Of a stretch of DNA of 64,000 nt, positions 52,901 to 60,758 are shown piece after piece. This DNA is from Tsukamurella tyrosinosolvens. GTDB taxonomy: Bacteria; Actinomycetota; Actinomycetes; Mycobacteriales; Mycobacteriaceae. The position numbers and the translations under genes are program-made. How positions within the stretch are numbered: position 1 is the first letter of the stretch; each line of letters starts with the position of its first letter. The notes under the pieces are model-generated. The model did not search any database. It saw only the letters and a list, made by a program, of their open reading frames with translations, and had not been told where the DNA came from. The stretch is from positions 620,001 through 684,000 of the forward strand of contig NZ_FNSA01000003.1 in assembly GCF_900104775.1 (NCBI RefSeq), given 5' to 3'.

Positions 52901-53344
52901 TCAGGCGGAGTAGTGCCCGACGGCCTTTCCGACGGTGCCCGGCCCGCCGACGGTGAACGTGACCTTCTTCTCGCCGATCAGCGTGGTGAAGGAGCCGTCG
53001 GGTCGGGCTGTGACCTCGCCGCCGTAGCGCTTGCCGTCGTTCCACCAGCTCAGGGTGCGCGTGGCGATCTGCGCGCGGGTGCCGGGGTTGTCGACGCACG
53101 GCGCGGTCGGGCCGCCGAGCGCGCCCTTGATGCAGTCGGGGCGCACGGTGATCCAGCCCTTCGCGTCGACGGCGCCGGTGTAGTGCACGGTGGGGAAGGG
53201 CATCGGATCGGCGAAGCCCGGAGTGGTGACCCAGCCGTCGAATCGGACGACGGTGTCGGCGTTCGCGGTGGCGGGCAGCGCTCCGAGCGCGAGTGCGGCG
53301 CAGGCGCCGGCGGCCAGGGCGATGCGGGTGGTGCGTGCGGTCAT
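52901..53344 (-). CDS. Secreted protein of unknown function
   Basis: 147 residues. The start MTARTTRIALAAGACAALALGALPATANA is a clear Sec signal peptide with an AxA cleavage site. The mature part (~118 residues) has two cysteines and a beta-rich pattern (TVVRFDGWVTTPGFADPMPFPTVHYTGAVDAKGWITV). No known domain was recognised. GAGGAG lies before ATG 53344; an in-frame start at 53458 would place the signal in the interior and is rejected. Confidence 0.78.
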   Translation of the reverse strand: MTARTTRIALAAGACAALALGALPATANADTVVRFDGWVTTPGFADPMPFPTVHYTGAVDAKGWITVRPDCIKGALGGPTAPCVDNPGTRAQIATRTLSWWNDGKRYGGEVTARPDGSFTTLIGEKKVTFTVGGPGTVGKAVGHYSA

Positions 53345-53459
53345 GCGATCAGTGCTCCTCGGTGAAGGTGCGTCGTGTCTGACACGGGGACTATCGCGGA
53401 GGCCGATCGAATTCGTTACCCAAGGCACCGACATGGTGTGCCGGATGCGCGCTGTCACG

Positions 53460-53909
53460 TCAGGTGCGCGGGTCGCCGTCGACGAGGAGACGGCTCAGGA
53501 GGTCGAGGTCCTTCGTCATCGCGGACCGCATCGCCCGCGCCATGACCGGAGCGGCGACCCGGGCGAAACCGCTGGGGGTGCCGCGGTTCCGCAGCCGCAT
53601 GAGTGTGCCGCCGGGCACCATCTCCCACGTGTACGTGGTCTCCATCGGGAAGGGGCCGTCGGCGGTGCGCATCACCATCCGCTCGCCCGCGACGAGCTCC
53701 GTCACCTCGTAGGTGTACGCCAGCGGCCGCCCCAGGAACCGCGCCTCGAAGTCCATCCGCGAACCGATCGCCACCGGCGGTTCCGTCCGCCACGCGACGG
53801 AGCGGATGTTCGCGTACCACCGCGGGGCGTTCGACGGATCGCCCGCGAACCCCGCGACCCGCTCGCGCGCAACGGGAATCACGCGCTCGACCACTACATC
53901 GACGTCCAT
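53460..53909 (-). CDS. SRPBCC-family protein (polyketide cyclase-like)
   Basis: 149 residues: VVVERVIPVARERVAGFAGDPSNAPRWYANIRSVAW is the usual first strand/helix of SRPBCC proteins, followed by RMDFEARFLGRPLAYTYEVTEL and TTYTWEMVPGGTLMRLRNRG, and a long final helix. It probably binds a hydrophobic ligand; no catalytic residues can be named. TATCGT is exactly six bases before ATG 53909. It is unrelated in detail to the SRPBCC protein at 52399-52860. Confidence 0.82.
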   Translation of the reverse strand: MDVDVVVERVIPVARERVAGFAGDPSNAPRWYANIRSVAWRTEPPVAIGSRMDFEARFLGRPLAYTYEVTELVAGERMVMRTADGPFPMETTYTWEMVPGGTLMRLRNRGTPSGFARVAAPVMARAMRSAMTKDLDLLSRLLVDGDPRT

Positions 53910-53953
53910 GCGAGCACGATACGCGCGGCGGTGCCCGATGTCAGCGTCCGGTG

Positions 53954-54373
53954 TCAGTCCGGCAGGGCCGCGCGGAGGAGGGCGGCGGCACCGTCGGACG
54001 TGCGCGGCTTGCGGCGGAGGAACCGGCCGAGCACCGCGCGTTTGTCGCCCGCGAATCGCGGGATCACGTGCAGGTGAACGTGATCGACGGTCTGGAAGGC
54101 GGCGCGGCCGTCGTTGACGACGAGGTTCACGCCGTCCGCCCGGAGCCCGCCGTCGCGTGCCGCCCGGGCCATACGGTGCCCGAGCGCGAACATCCGCGCG
54201 CCGTCGTCGGCGGGGAGGTCGGCGAGGCGCGCCGCGTGCCGCTTCGGGACCACGAGGGTGTGCCCCTCGCTCATCGGGCGGACGTCGAGGAAGGCGATCA
54301 CCTCGTCCGTCTCGGCGACGACCGCCGCGGGCGCCTCACCCGCGACGATCGCGCAGAACACGCACTGCGCCAC
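53954..54373 (-). CDS. HIT-family hydrolase
   Basis: 139 residues. CVFCAIVAGEAPAAVVAETDEVIAFLD is the standard N-terminus and HVHLHVIPR the catalytic histidine triad. Family members cleave nucleotide phosphoramidates, Ap4A or related compounds. GTG 54373 lies six bases after the menB stop, so it is translated from the menB mRNA. The C-terminal tail is basic and Ala-rich. Substrate unknown. Confidence 0.9.
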   Translation of the reverse strand: MAQCVFCAIVAGEAPAAVVAETDEVIAFLDVRPMSEGHTLVVPKRHAARLADLPADDGARMFALGHRMARAARDGGLRADGVNLVVNDGRAAFQTVDHVHLHVIPRFAGDKRAVLGRFLRRKPRTSDGAAALLRAALPD

Positions 54374-54379
54374 CAGGAC

Positions 54380-55306
54380 TCAGTAGTAGTAGGGGAAGGG
54401 CGACCAGTCGGGGGCGCGCTTCTCCAGGAAGGAGTCGCGGCCCTCGACGGCCTCGTCGGTCATGTACGCCAGGCGGGTCGCCTCGCCGGCGAACAGCTGC
54501 TGCCCGACCAGCCCGTCGTCGGGGAGGTTGAACGCGTACTTGAGCATCCGCTGCGCCTGCGGGCTCTTGCCGAGGATCTTCGCGGACCACTCCAGCGCGA
54601 CGTCCTCCAGCCGGTCGTGGTCGACGACGCGGTTCACGGCGCCCATCCGGTGCATGTCCTCGGCGCTGTAGACGTCGCCCAGGAAGAAGATCTCGCGCGC
54701 GAACTTGTTGCCCACCTGCTTGGCGAGGTAGGCGCTGCCGTAGCCCGCGTCGAAGCTGCCCACGTCGGCGTCGGTCTGCTTGAACTTGGCGTGCTCGCGG
54801 CTGGCGAGGGTGAGGTCGCACGTGACGTGCAGCGAGTGACCGCCGCCCGCGGCCCAGCCGTTGACCAGCGCGATCACGACCTTCGGCATGAACCGGATGA
54901 GCCGCTGCACCTCGAGGATGTGCAGGCGGCCGCCCTCGGCCTTGACCCGGGCCTCGTCGACGCCGTCCGCGGTGGCGGCCTCGACGTCGGCGTCGTGGCT
55001 CGTCGCGTACTGGTAGCCGGAGCGCCCGCGGATGCGCTGGTCGCCGCCCGAGCAGAACGACCACACGCCGTCCTTCGGGGCCGGCCCGTTGCCGGTGAGC
55101 AGGACCGCGCCCACGTCGGCGGACCGTCGCGCATGGTCGAGCGCGCGGTACAGCTCGTCGACGGTGTGCGGGCGGAAGGCGTTGCGCACCTCCGGCCGGT
55201 CGAAGGCGACGCGGACGGTGCCCTGCGTGATGTGCCGGTGGTAGGTGATGTCGGTCAGGTCCTCGAATCCGGGGACCGGCTGCCACAGCTCGGGGTTGAA
55301 AGTCAC
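54380..55306 (-). CDS. menB: 1,4-Dihydroxy-2-naphthoyl-CoA synthase
   Basis: 308 residues of the crotonase fold. FCSGGDQRIRGRSGY, NGWAAGGGHSLHVTCDLTLAS, DADVGSFDAGYGSAYLAKQVG and the C-terminal DWSPFPYYY are MenB signatures; the Asp and Tyr residues of the last two segments act in ring closure. It converts o-succinylbenzoyl-CoA to DHNA-CoA. GTG 55306 is chosen because TAGAGT lies exactly seven bases upstream and the protein start (FNPELWQPVPGFEDLTDITYHR) fits the family. menC starts only 24 bases away in the other direction. Confidence 0.96.
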   Translation of the reverse strand: MTFNPELWQPVPGFEDLTDITYHRHITQGTVRVAFDRPEVRNAFRPHTVDELYRALDHARRSADVGAVLLTGNGPAPKDGVWSFCSGGDQRIRGRSGYQYATSHDADVEAATADGVDEARVKAEGGRLHILEVQRLIRFMPKVVIALVNGWAAGGGHSLHVTCDLTLASREHAKFKQTDADVGSFDAGYGSAYLAKQVGNKFAREIFFLGDVYSAEDMHRMGAVNRVVDHDRLEDVALEWSAKILGKSPQAQRMLKYAFNLPDDGLVGQQLFAGEATRLAYMTDEAVEGRDSFLEKRAPDWSPFPYYY

Positions 55307-55330
55307 GCAGCCGACTCTACTGTTGGGGTC
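55307..55330. promoter_or_regulatory. Overlapping divergent promoters of menB and menC
   Basis: The whole intergenic space is 24 bases. On the minus strand TAGAGT (55319-55314) sits seven bases before the menB GTG. On the plus strand TACTGT (55318-55323) sits seven bases before the menC GTG, with TTGAAA (55296-55301) sixteen bases upstream as -35. The two -10 elements share bases 55318-55319, so only one polymerase can bind at a time. Confidence 0.65.
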
Positions 55331-56305
55331 GTGGTGGACGTCGACGAACTGGTGGCCGCGGCGCGCGTGGTGCGCCTGCCGATGCGGGTGCGGTTCCGCG
55401 GGATCACGGCGCGCGAGGCCGTCGTGTTCGAGGGGCCGGCCGGCTGGGGCGAGTTCGGGCCCTTCCCCGAGTACGACGACGCCGAGGCGGCGCACTGGCT
55501 ACGGGCCGGGATCGAGGCCGCCTACCAGGGCTTCCCGGAGCCGCTGCGCGCCGCGGTGCCGGTGAACGCGACCGTGCCCGCCGTCGGGCCGAGCCGCGTC
55601 CCCGAGGTGCTCGCGCGCTTCCCCGGCTGCCGGGTCGCGAAGGTGAAGGTGGCCGAGACGGGGCAGACGCTGGCGCAGGACGTCGCGCGGGTGGCGGCCG
55701 TGCGCGCGGCGATGCCGGGCGCCGCGATCCGCGTCGACGCGAACGGCGGCTGGACCGTCGACCAGGCGGAGCGCGCTCTCACCCGGCTGCTCGACGGCGG
55801 CCCGCTCGACTACGCCGAACAACCCTGCGCCACGGTCGAGGAGCTCGCCGAGGTCCGCCGCCGGCTGGGCGGCGCCTGCGACATCGCCGCCGACGAATCC
55901 ATCCGCCGCGCGGACGATCCGATGCGCGTCGCGCAGCTCGGCGCCGCCGACGTCGCGGTGGTGAAGGTGGCCCCGCTGGGCGGGGTACGGGCGGTGCTGG
56001 ACGTTGCCGCCGCGTTGAAAGCCGCTGCGGGCGTGCGGGTGACGGTCTCCTCCGCGCTGGACACGGCGGTCGGGCTGTCGGCCGGGATCGTGGCCGCGGC
56101 GTGCGTCCCCGACGGCAACGCCGCGGGCCTCGGCACGGGCGGCTTCTTCACCGCCGACCTCGGCGAACACCCCCTCGTCGACGGCGCGCTGCGGGTGCGG
56201 ACCGTCGCGCCGACCGAGGCGCAGCTGGCGGCGGTCGAGGTGACGGGGGAGCGCCGGCAGTGGTGGCTCGATCGCCTGCGACGGTGCCACGCGCTCGCTG
56301 GGTAG
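55331..56305 (+). CDS. menC: o-Succinylbenzoate synthase
   Basis: 324 residues of the enolase superfamily. Catalytic lysine Lys106 in RVAKVKVAE, metal ligands Asp136 (RVDANGGW), Glu163 (DYAEQP) and Asp188 (AADES), and the second lysine Lys212 (VVKVAPLGG) are all in place. It dehydrates SHCHC to o-succinylbenzoate. Start GTG 55331 is set by the -10 seven bases upstream and leaves a leaderless mRNA. It is divergent from menB. Confidence 0.95.
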   Translation: MVDVDELVAAARVVRLPMRVRFRGITAREAVVFEGPAGWGEFGPFPEYDDAEAAHWLRAGIEAAYQGFPEPLRAAVPVNATVPAVGPSRVPEVLARFPGCRVAKVKVAETGQTLAQDVARVAAVRAAMPGAAIRVDANGGWTVDQAERALTRLLDGGPLDYAEQPCATVEELAEVRRRLGGACDIAADESIRRADDPMRVAQLGAADVAVVKVAPLGGVRAVLDVAAALKAAAGVRVTVSSALDTAVGLSAGIVAAACVPDGNAAGLGTGGFFTADLGEHPLVDGALRVRTVAPTEAQLAAVEVTGERRQWWLDRLRRCHALAG

Positions 56306-56306
56306 T

Positions 56307-56378
56307 TCACGATGTCGTGTTCTGGTGCGGCAGAGGTGCGCCTGCGCACGTCCGCTACCGCAGAAGTCGACATCGTGA
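56307..56378. repeat. Long imperfect palindrome between menC and a secreted-protein gene
   Basis: Arms 56307-56340 and 56345-56378 pair around 56342. The outer 11 bases match perfectly (TCACGATGTCG / CGACATCGTGA), as do an inner TTCTG/CAGAA and a terminal GGTGCG-type stem. Overall about 28 of 34 positions can pair. It may terminate both convergent genes, but it is longer than needed and lacks a U tract. Confidence 0.65.
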
Positions 56379-56395
56379 GGCGCCGGCCCTGAGAG

Positions 56396-56860
56396 CTACT
56401 TCCACGGGGCGTAGGCCCAGCCCAGCAGCCTGGAGTTGGGTGCGATGTCGGGCTCCGGGATGATCTGGATCTGCGAGCCGTCGCCCCAGCCGTTGGACAG
56501 CCCCTGAACGCCGCCGCTGAGATACGTGCCGTTCCCGAGGGAGATGTCCACGTGGTAGCCGTAGTCGCTCTGCGAGAAGACGAGCGCGCCGCGCGGCGCG
56601 GGGAGTGAGGAGTGGCCGAGGCCCTTGGCCTTCAGTGCCTCGTAGAAGGAGCGGGCGTGGTCGCGCGGGATGCCGGTGGTGGTGGTCTTGCCGTAGGCGA
56701 AGTCGACGAAGTCCTCGCAGCCGTACTCGCCGAAGGTGTCGGTGCCGACGAGCGTCATGCCGCGCGCGATGGCGGCCTCGACATCGGCGGCCTGGGCCGG
56801 CGGCGCGCCCACCAGCGCGAGCATCAGCGCGGATACGGCGGCCACCAGCGTGCGTCTCAT
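56396..56860 (-). CDS. Secreted NlpC/P60- or CHAP-like cysteine peptidase-fold protein
   Basis: 154 residues. A Sec signal (RRTLVAAVSALMLALVGAPPAQAAD) is followed by a small papain-like domain: Cys48 in GEYGCEDFVDFAYGK and His103 in DYGYHVDISLGNGTYLSGG fit the catalytic pair of the NlpC/P60-CHAP group. A peptidoglycan-cleaving or peptide-binding role at the cell surface is inferred. The family match is weak and a third catalytic residue was not identified. No ribosome site was recognised upstream. Confidence 0.7.
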   Translation of the reverse strand: MRRTLVAAVSALMLALVGAPPAQAADVEAAIARGMTLVGTDTFGEYGCEDFVDFAYGKTTTTGIPRDHARSFYEALKAKGLGHSSLPAPRGALVFSQSDYGYHVDISLGNGTYLSGGVQGLSNGWGDGSQIQIIPEPDIAPNSRLLGWAYAPWK

Positions 56861-56957
56861 CGTTTCTTTGTAGTCCTACGCATGCCGTCGACGGGGGATT
56901 TCGCGGCCGGAGTCCGCGGGGAGTTTCCTGTCGGGGGTGGGCACTAGGGTGCGGGGC

Positions 56958-57434
56958 ATGGAGAACCTGATGACCGAGCTCGGCGCAGCGATGACGGGGG
57001 AGCCCGCCGAGCGGAAGCAGAAGCTCGAGTCGACGTGGGCGCGGATCGCGCCCGGCGATCACGCCGCGCGGTGCATCGCGGCGCATTACATCGCCGACGT
57101 GCAGGAGGAGCTGGACGCCGAGGTGGAGTGGGACGAGGTCGCCCTCGCGGAGTCGGCGCACGTCTCGGACGCCGAGCTGCAAGCCGTGCACCCGTCGCTC
57201 AGCGTCGCCGGCTTCATGCCGTCGCTGCACCTCAACCTCGCGGAGGGCTACCGCCGCCAGGGCCGCTTCACCGACGCCGCGGATCGGCTGCAGACCAGCC
57301 GCGAGTTCGACTTCGCCCTGGACTCGGCGATCGATCCCGCCTACGCCACCGGGATCCGCGAGGCGCAGGAGCGGATGGCCGCCCGCATCGCCGCGAACGA
57401 CAGCACGGGAACCCTGGCGCCGGGCGCCAGCTAG
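56958..57434 (+). CDS. Small helical protein of unknown function
   Basis: 158 residues, almost wholly helical and acidic. A central HPSLSVAGFMPSLHLNLAEGYRRQGRFTDAADRLQTSREF resembles one TPR-like helix pair. Actinobacterial homologues are annotated only as hypothetical or tetratricopeptide-like proteins. TAGGGT (56945-56950) is exactly seven bases before ATG 56958, which favours it over the in-frame GTG at 56937. The stop overlaps that of the convergent TetR gene by four bases. Confidence 0.78.
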   Translation: MENLMTELGAAMTGEPAERKQKLESTWARIAPGDHAARCIAAHYIADVQEELDAEVEWDEVALAESAHVSDAELQAVHPSLSVAGFMPSLHLNLAEGYRRQGRFTDAADRLQTSREFDFALDSAIDPAYATGIREAQERMAARIAANDSTGTLAPGAS

Positions 57435-58063
57435 GTCTCGGCCCCGTCCCGCAGCGCGCGGGCCGCGTCCTCGTGGCCCTGCTCGAACAGGGCGCCGATC
57501 AGCATCGTGCGGAGCGCGCGGATCTTGATCGTGATGTCGGCGGCGTCGGGCAGGGCGGAGTCCAGCACCGTGAAGCCGTTGATGAGGGCCACCACGCCCC
57601 GCGCGGTCGCGGGGTCGATCTGTGCGCCCGCCAGGGCGGTCGCGCCCTGCGCCACCGCGTCGGCGGCGCGCAGGTAGTCCTCGACCAGCACCCGCGACGC
57701 GGGATCGCGCGCCGCGCGCAGGTACGCCTCGATGAGCGCGAGCGACTCGTTGCCGCGCGCCTCGGAGGAGGCGGCGAAGGCGGCGATCACCTCGTCGGGA
57801 CTCGCCGAGGTGTTCTCGAGGAACGTCGACAGCTCGGCGAGCCGCTCGAACTCCTCGGCCACGAAGGTGCGCATGGCCTCGTGCGTCAGGTCGTCGATCG
57901 AGGCGAAGAAGTAGCCGATGGTCGTCGTGGGCAGGCCCGCGCGGGCCGTCACGGCGCGGTGGGTCACGGACGCGTACCCGGATTCGCCGACGGTCTCGAC
58001 CGTCGCCTCGAGCAGCGCGCGCCTGCGTTCGAGCGTGCTCCGCCGGTGTCTGCGCTCCTCCAC
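57431..58063 (-). CDS. TetR-family transcriptional regulator
   Basis: 210 residues. The HTH is RRRALLEATVETVGESGYASVTHRAVTARAGLPTTTIGYFFASIDDLTHEAM. Start GTG 58063 is supported by TAGACT exactly seven bases upstream and TTGTAC 17 bases before that, a good leaderless promoter. It is divergent from the amidase gene with two TGTACAAA operators between, so it probably represses both genes until a ligand (perhaps an amide) binds. Confidence 0.88.
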   Translation of the reverse strand: MEERRHRRSTLERRRALLEATVETVGESGYASVTHRAVTARAGLPTTTIGYFFASIDDLTHEAMRTFVAEEFERLAELSTFLENTSASPDEVIAAFAASSEARGNESLALIEAYLRAARDPASRVLVEDYLRAADAVAQGATALAGAQIDPATARGVVALINGFTVLDSALPDAADITIKIRALRTMLIGALFEQGHEDAARALRDGAET

Positions 58064-58090
58064 GCCTCGCAGTCTAGGCCGCGAACAAAG

Positions 58091-58144
58091 TCTGTACAAA
58101 GTTCCAGACTCGGGCTATCGTCCATTTCTGTAAGTTTGTACAAA
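58091..58144. promoter_or_regulatory. Paired TetR operators between the regulator and the amidase
   Basis: TTTGTACAAA (58135-58144) is a perfect 10-bp palindrome; TCTGTACAAA (58091-58100) is a one-base variant 44 bases away, about four helical turns. The second overlaps the regulator's own -35. Confidence 0.7.
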
Positions 58145-58171
58145 CTCGGCGCGCACGCCGGAGGAGCAGCC

Positions 58172-59608
58172 ATGACCACGGACATCACCCACGCCGCCAC
58201 CCGGGCGAACGCCTTCACCGACGACGCGCTCGGCACCCTCGACGCCACCGGCGTCGCGGAGGCGATCGCCGCCGGCACCCTCGGCGTCGCCGAGGCCGCC
58301 GCGGCCGCGGCCGAGCGGATCCGCGCCGTCGACCCCGCGACGCGGGCGGTGCGCTGGTGGCTCCCCGAGGGCGGGACCGGGCCGCAGGCCCCGGCGGACG
58401 CCGCCTTCTACGGCGTCCCGTCGGCGATCAAGGAGAACACCGCCTTCGCGGGCCTGCCCACGACGATGGGTTCGACGGCCCTGCCCGCCACGCCCGCCAC
58501 GCGGTCGGGGCCGGTCGGCGAGCAGTTCGCGGCGACGGGGATGAACGTGCTGGCCTCGACGGTGATGCCGGAGTTCGGGATGACCGCGAGCGCCGAGTTC
58601 GCCGACCGCGCGCCGGCCCGCAACCCGTGGAACACCGGTTACACCGTCGGCGGCTCCTCATCGGGCGCCGCGGCCCTGGTGGCCTCGGGCGCGCTGCCCA
58701 TCGCGCACGGCAACGACGGCGGCGGCTCGATCCGGATCCCCGCGTCGCTCAACGGCCTCGTCGGGCTCAAGGGCACGCGCGGCCGGCTCGCGGAGATGCC
58801 GGAGCTGAAGGTGCTGCCGGTCAACGTGGTCTGCGAGGGCGTGCTCACGCGCACCGTCCGCGACACCGCGCGGTACGTCGCCGCGGCCGAGCGGCACCGC
58901 CGGAATCCCGCGCTGCCGCCCGTCGGGCACGTGCGCGGGCCGGGTCGGCGCCGCCGGATCGGGCTGGTCACCGAGTCGGTCACCGAGTTCGGCATCGCCG
59001 ACGAATGCCTCGCGCCCGTCCGCACCCTCGCCGACGAGCTCGCGGATCAGGGGCACGAGATCGTCGAGCTCTCGATGACGGACCTGCGCGTCGACGGCGG
59101 CTTCGTCGACGACTTCCTGCACTACTGGGGCCTGCTCGCCGGGATCGAAGTGGCCGCCACCGCCGTCGAGGCGCGCGGCCGTGCCTCCTTCTCGGCGCTC
59201 GATCCCGTGACGCGCAGCCTGCTGTGGTCCGGGGTGCGCGGCGCACCGTCGATCCCGGGCGCGATCGCGCGGCTGCGGCGGGTCACCGGGAACTACGAGC
59301 GGATGTTCGTCGAGCGCGGCGTCGACGCGATGCTCTCGCCGACCATGACGAACACGACCCCGCGGATCGGCCACCTCGACCCGACCCTGCCCTTCGACGA
59401 GTTCATGTCCCGCACCATCGCGATGGTCGGCATCACCCCGCTCAACAACGTCTCCGGCGGCCCGGCGATCTCCGTGCCGTGCGGGTTCGACGGCGCCGGG
59501 CTCCCGCTGGGCGCCCAGTTCGCGGGCCCGGCCGGGATGGAGGCGACGCTGCTCGAGTTGGCCTACGAGGTGGAGGAGCTGCGCCCCTTCGCGCGGATCG
59601 ACGGGTAG
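58172..59608 (+). CDS. Amidase signature-family enzyme
   Basis: 478 residues. The Ser-cisSer-Lys triad is visible: Lys in GVPSAIKENTAFAG, the cis-Ser and nucleophile Ser in GYTVGGSSSGAAALVASG...GNDGGGSIRIPAS. The C-terminal SPTMTNTTPRIGHLDP and GGPAISVPCGFDGAGLPLGAQF are typical. It hydrolyses an unknown carboxamide in the cytoplasm. GGAGGAG precedes ATG 58172. Control by the divergent TetR through the TGTACAAA sites is likely. A terminator hairpin follows. Confidence 0.92.
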   Translation: MTTDITHAATRANAFTDDALGTLDATGVAEAIAAGTLGVAEAAAAAAERIRAVDPATRAVRWWLPEGGTGPQAPADAAFYGVPSAIKENTAFAGLPTTMGSTALPATPATRSGPVGEQFAATGMNVLASTVMPEFGMTASAEFADRAPARNPWNTGYTVGGSSSGAAALVASGALPIAHGNDGGGSIRIPASLNGLVGLKGTRGRLAEMPELKVLPVNVVCEGVLTRTVRDTARYVAAAERHRRNPALPPVGHVRGPGRRRRIGLVTESVTEFGIADECLAPVRTLADELADQGHEIVELSMTDLRVDGGFVDDFLHYWGLLAGIEVAATAVEARGRASFSALDPVTRSLLWSGVRGAPSIPGAIARLRRVTGNYERMFVERGVDAMLSPTMTNTTPRIGHLDPTLPFDEFMSRTIAMVGITPLNNVSGGPAISVPCGFDGAGLPLGAQFAGPAGMEATLLELAYEVEELRPFARIDG

Positions 59609-59625
59609 CGGTCGCCGAAACTCTC

Positions 59626-59672
59626 GTTCAGCCGGGCGGCGCGGCGATATGTGCCGTGCCGCCGAGCTGAAC
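59626..59672. terminator. Terminator hairpin after the amidase gene
   Basis: Twenty-base arms 59626-59645 and 59653-59672 (GTTCAGC..GCGGC / GCCG..GCTGAAC) pair at 17 positions around a 7-base loop; it lies between convergent genes. Confidence 0.75.
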
Positions 59673-59698
59673 GGGAAATCGTGGAGCGGACCGACGAT

Positions 59699-59860
59699 TC
59701 AGCGGCGGAACCAGCCGCGCTTGGCGGGCTGCTCGGCGGACGCGGCGTGACCGCCGCACCAGTCCTCGGGGCGGACGGTGGCGCGGACGGCGTCGACGTG
59801 GGAGCCGCAGCCGGTCCAGGTGGTCTTGCCGCACACGCGGCAGGTGATGGCACTGCACAT
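59699..59860 (-). CDS. 53-residue cysteine-rich (zinc-ribbon-like) protein
   Basis: MCSAITCRVCGKTTWTGCG is followed by SHVDAVRATVRPEDWCGGHAA and a basic aromatic end (AKRGWFRR). Cysteines 2, 7, 10, 18 and 35 plus His residues fit a small metal-binding ribbon. I recall very similar short proteins (MCSAITCRTCGKTTWAGCG type) across actinobacteria, all of unknown function. TAGGGT lies exactly seven bases before the ATG and its first three bases are the stop codon of the upstream AhpD-like gene, so expression starts inside that stop. Confidence 0.85.
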   Translation of the reverse strand: MCSAITCRVCGKTTWTGCGSHVDAVRATVRPEDWCGGHAASAEQPAKRGWFRR

Positions 59861-59870
59861 GGGCCGGACC

Positions 59871-60239
59871 CTACGCGCTCGCGCCGGCGACGAGGCCGCG
59901 GAAGGTCTCGAAGGCCCGCGCGCCGTGGATCGTCGCCGGGCCGCCGTGCATGAGGAACGTGACGCCGATGGCCTCGGCGGCCTCCTGCTCGGTGGCGCCC
60001 GCGCGCGCCGCGGCCTGTCCGTGGGAGGCGATGCAGCCGTCGCAGCCCTCGACCACGCCGATGGCGAAGGCGATGAGCTCCTTGGTCTTCCGCTCGAGCG
60101 CGCCGTCGGCGAAGGCGGCGCTGCTCAGCGCCCCGAAGCCGGCGTAGACGTCGGGGATCGCGCGACGCAGGTCGCGGTGCTGGGGCTGGAGCGCGCGCAG
60201 CGTCGCGGCGCCGTCGGTGGGGTGGTCGTGGGTGCTCAT
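59871..60239 (-). CDS. Carboxymuconolactone decarboxylase/AhpD-family protein
   Basis: 122 residues. The redox motif CDGCIASH with a downstream His is the AhpD signature, and ELIAFAIGVVEGCDGC and AAEAIGVTFLMHGGPAT are typical. It probably reduces peroxides or acts in thiol redox. GGAAGGA lies five bases before ATG 60239. The divergent DUF302/CsoR-type operon shares the operator region 60254-60305, so it is likely co-regulated. Confidence 0.9.
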   Translation of the reverse strand: MSTHDHPTDGAATLRALQPQHRDLRRAIPDVYAGFGALSSAAFADGALERKTKELIAFAIGVVEGCDGCIASHGQAAARAGATEQEAAEAIGVTFLMHGGPATIHGARAFETFRGLVAGASA

Positions 60240-60253
60240 CGTCGTCCTTCCGG

Positions 60254-60305
60254 TAACCCCCTGGGGGGATGTTCGTCACGAACCTAGCATCCCCCTGGGG
60301 GGATG
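60254..60305. promoter_or_regulatory. Two CsoR-family operators
   Basis: AACCCCCTGGGGGGATG (60255-60271) and CATCCCCCTGGGGGGATG (60288-60305) are G/C-tract palindromes about three helical turns apart, lying between the AhpD-like gene and the DUF302-regulator operon. They fit tetrameric CsoR-family repressors. Confidence 0.78.
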
Positions 60306-60365
60306 TGCCACCATGGGTGGGACGGCGACATCGACGGTCGCGTCAGCGACGGAAGGAACGGACCC

Positions 60366-60758
60366 ATGGCGGAATTCACGATGAGCGCAGCGATCGACGC
60401 GCCCTACGACGAGGCGGTGGCGCGGGTGCGCGAGGGCCTCGCGGCGGCCGGATTCGGCGTGCTGACGGAGATCGACCTCACGGCCACGCTCAAGGCGAAG
60501 CTCGACGTCGACGTGCCGCCGAAGGTGATCCTCGGCGCCTGCCGGCCGCAGCTGGCCCACGAGGCGCTGGGCATCGACCCGCGCGTCGCCGCGCTGCTGC
60601 CGTGCAACGTCGTGGTCTCGGCGGACGGCGACCGTGCGCTCGTCGAGGTGATGGACCCGAACGTGATGCCCTCGTTCACCGGGACCGATGCCCTCGCGGG
60701 CGTGGCGGCCGACGCGCGGCAGCGACTCGCCGGGATGCTCGACGGGCTCCGCGCATGA
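60366..60758 (+). CDS. DUF302 protein
   Basis: 130 residues. FTMSAAIDAPYDEAVARVREGLAAAGFGVLTEIDLTATLKAKLDVDVPPKVILGACRPQLAHEALGIDPRVAALLPCNVVV is a complete DUF302 domain, a cytoplasmic alpha/beta fold of unknown function often found with CsoR-family regulators or copper/sulfur genes. Two cysteines (GAC, LPC) are conserved in position. GGAAGGA is about ten bases before ATG 60366. Its stop overlaps the regulator start (ATGA). Confidence 0.9.
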   Translation: MAEFTMSAAIDAPYDEAVARVREGLAAAGFGVLTEIDLTATLKAKLDVDVPPKVILGACRPQLAHEALGIDPRVAALLPCNVVVSADGDRALVEVMDPNVMPSFTGTDALAGVAADARQRLAGMLDGLRA

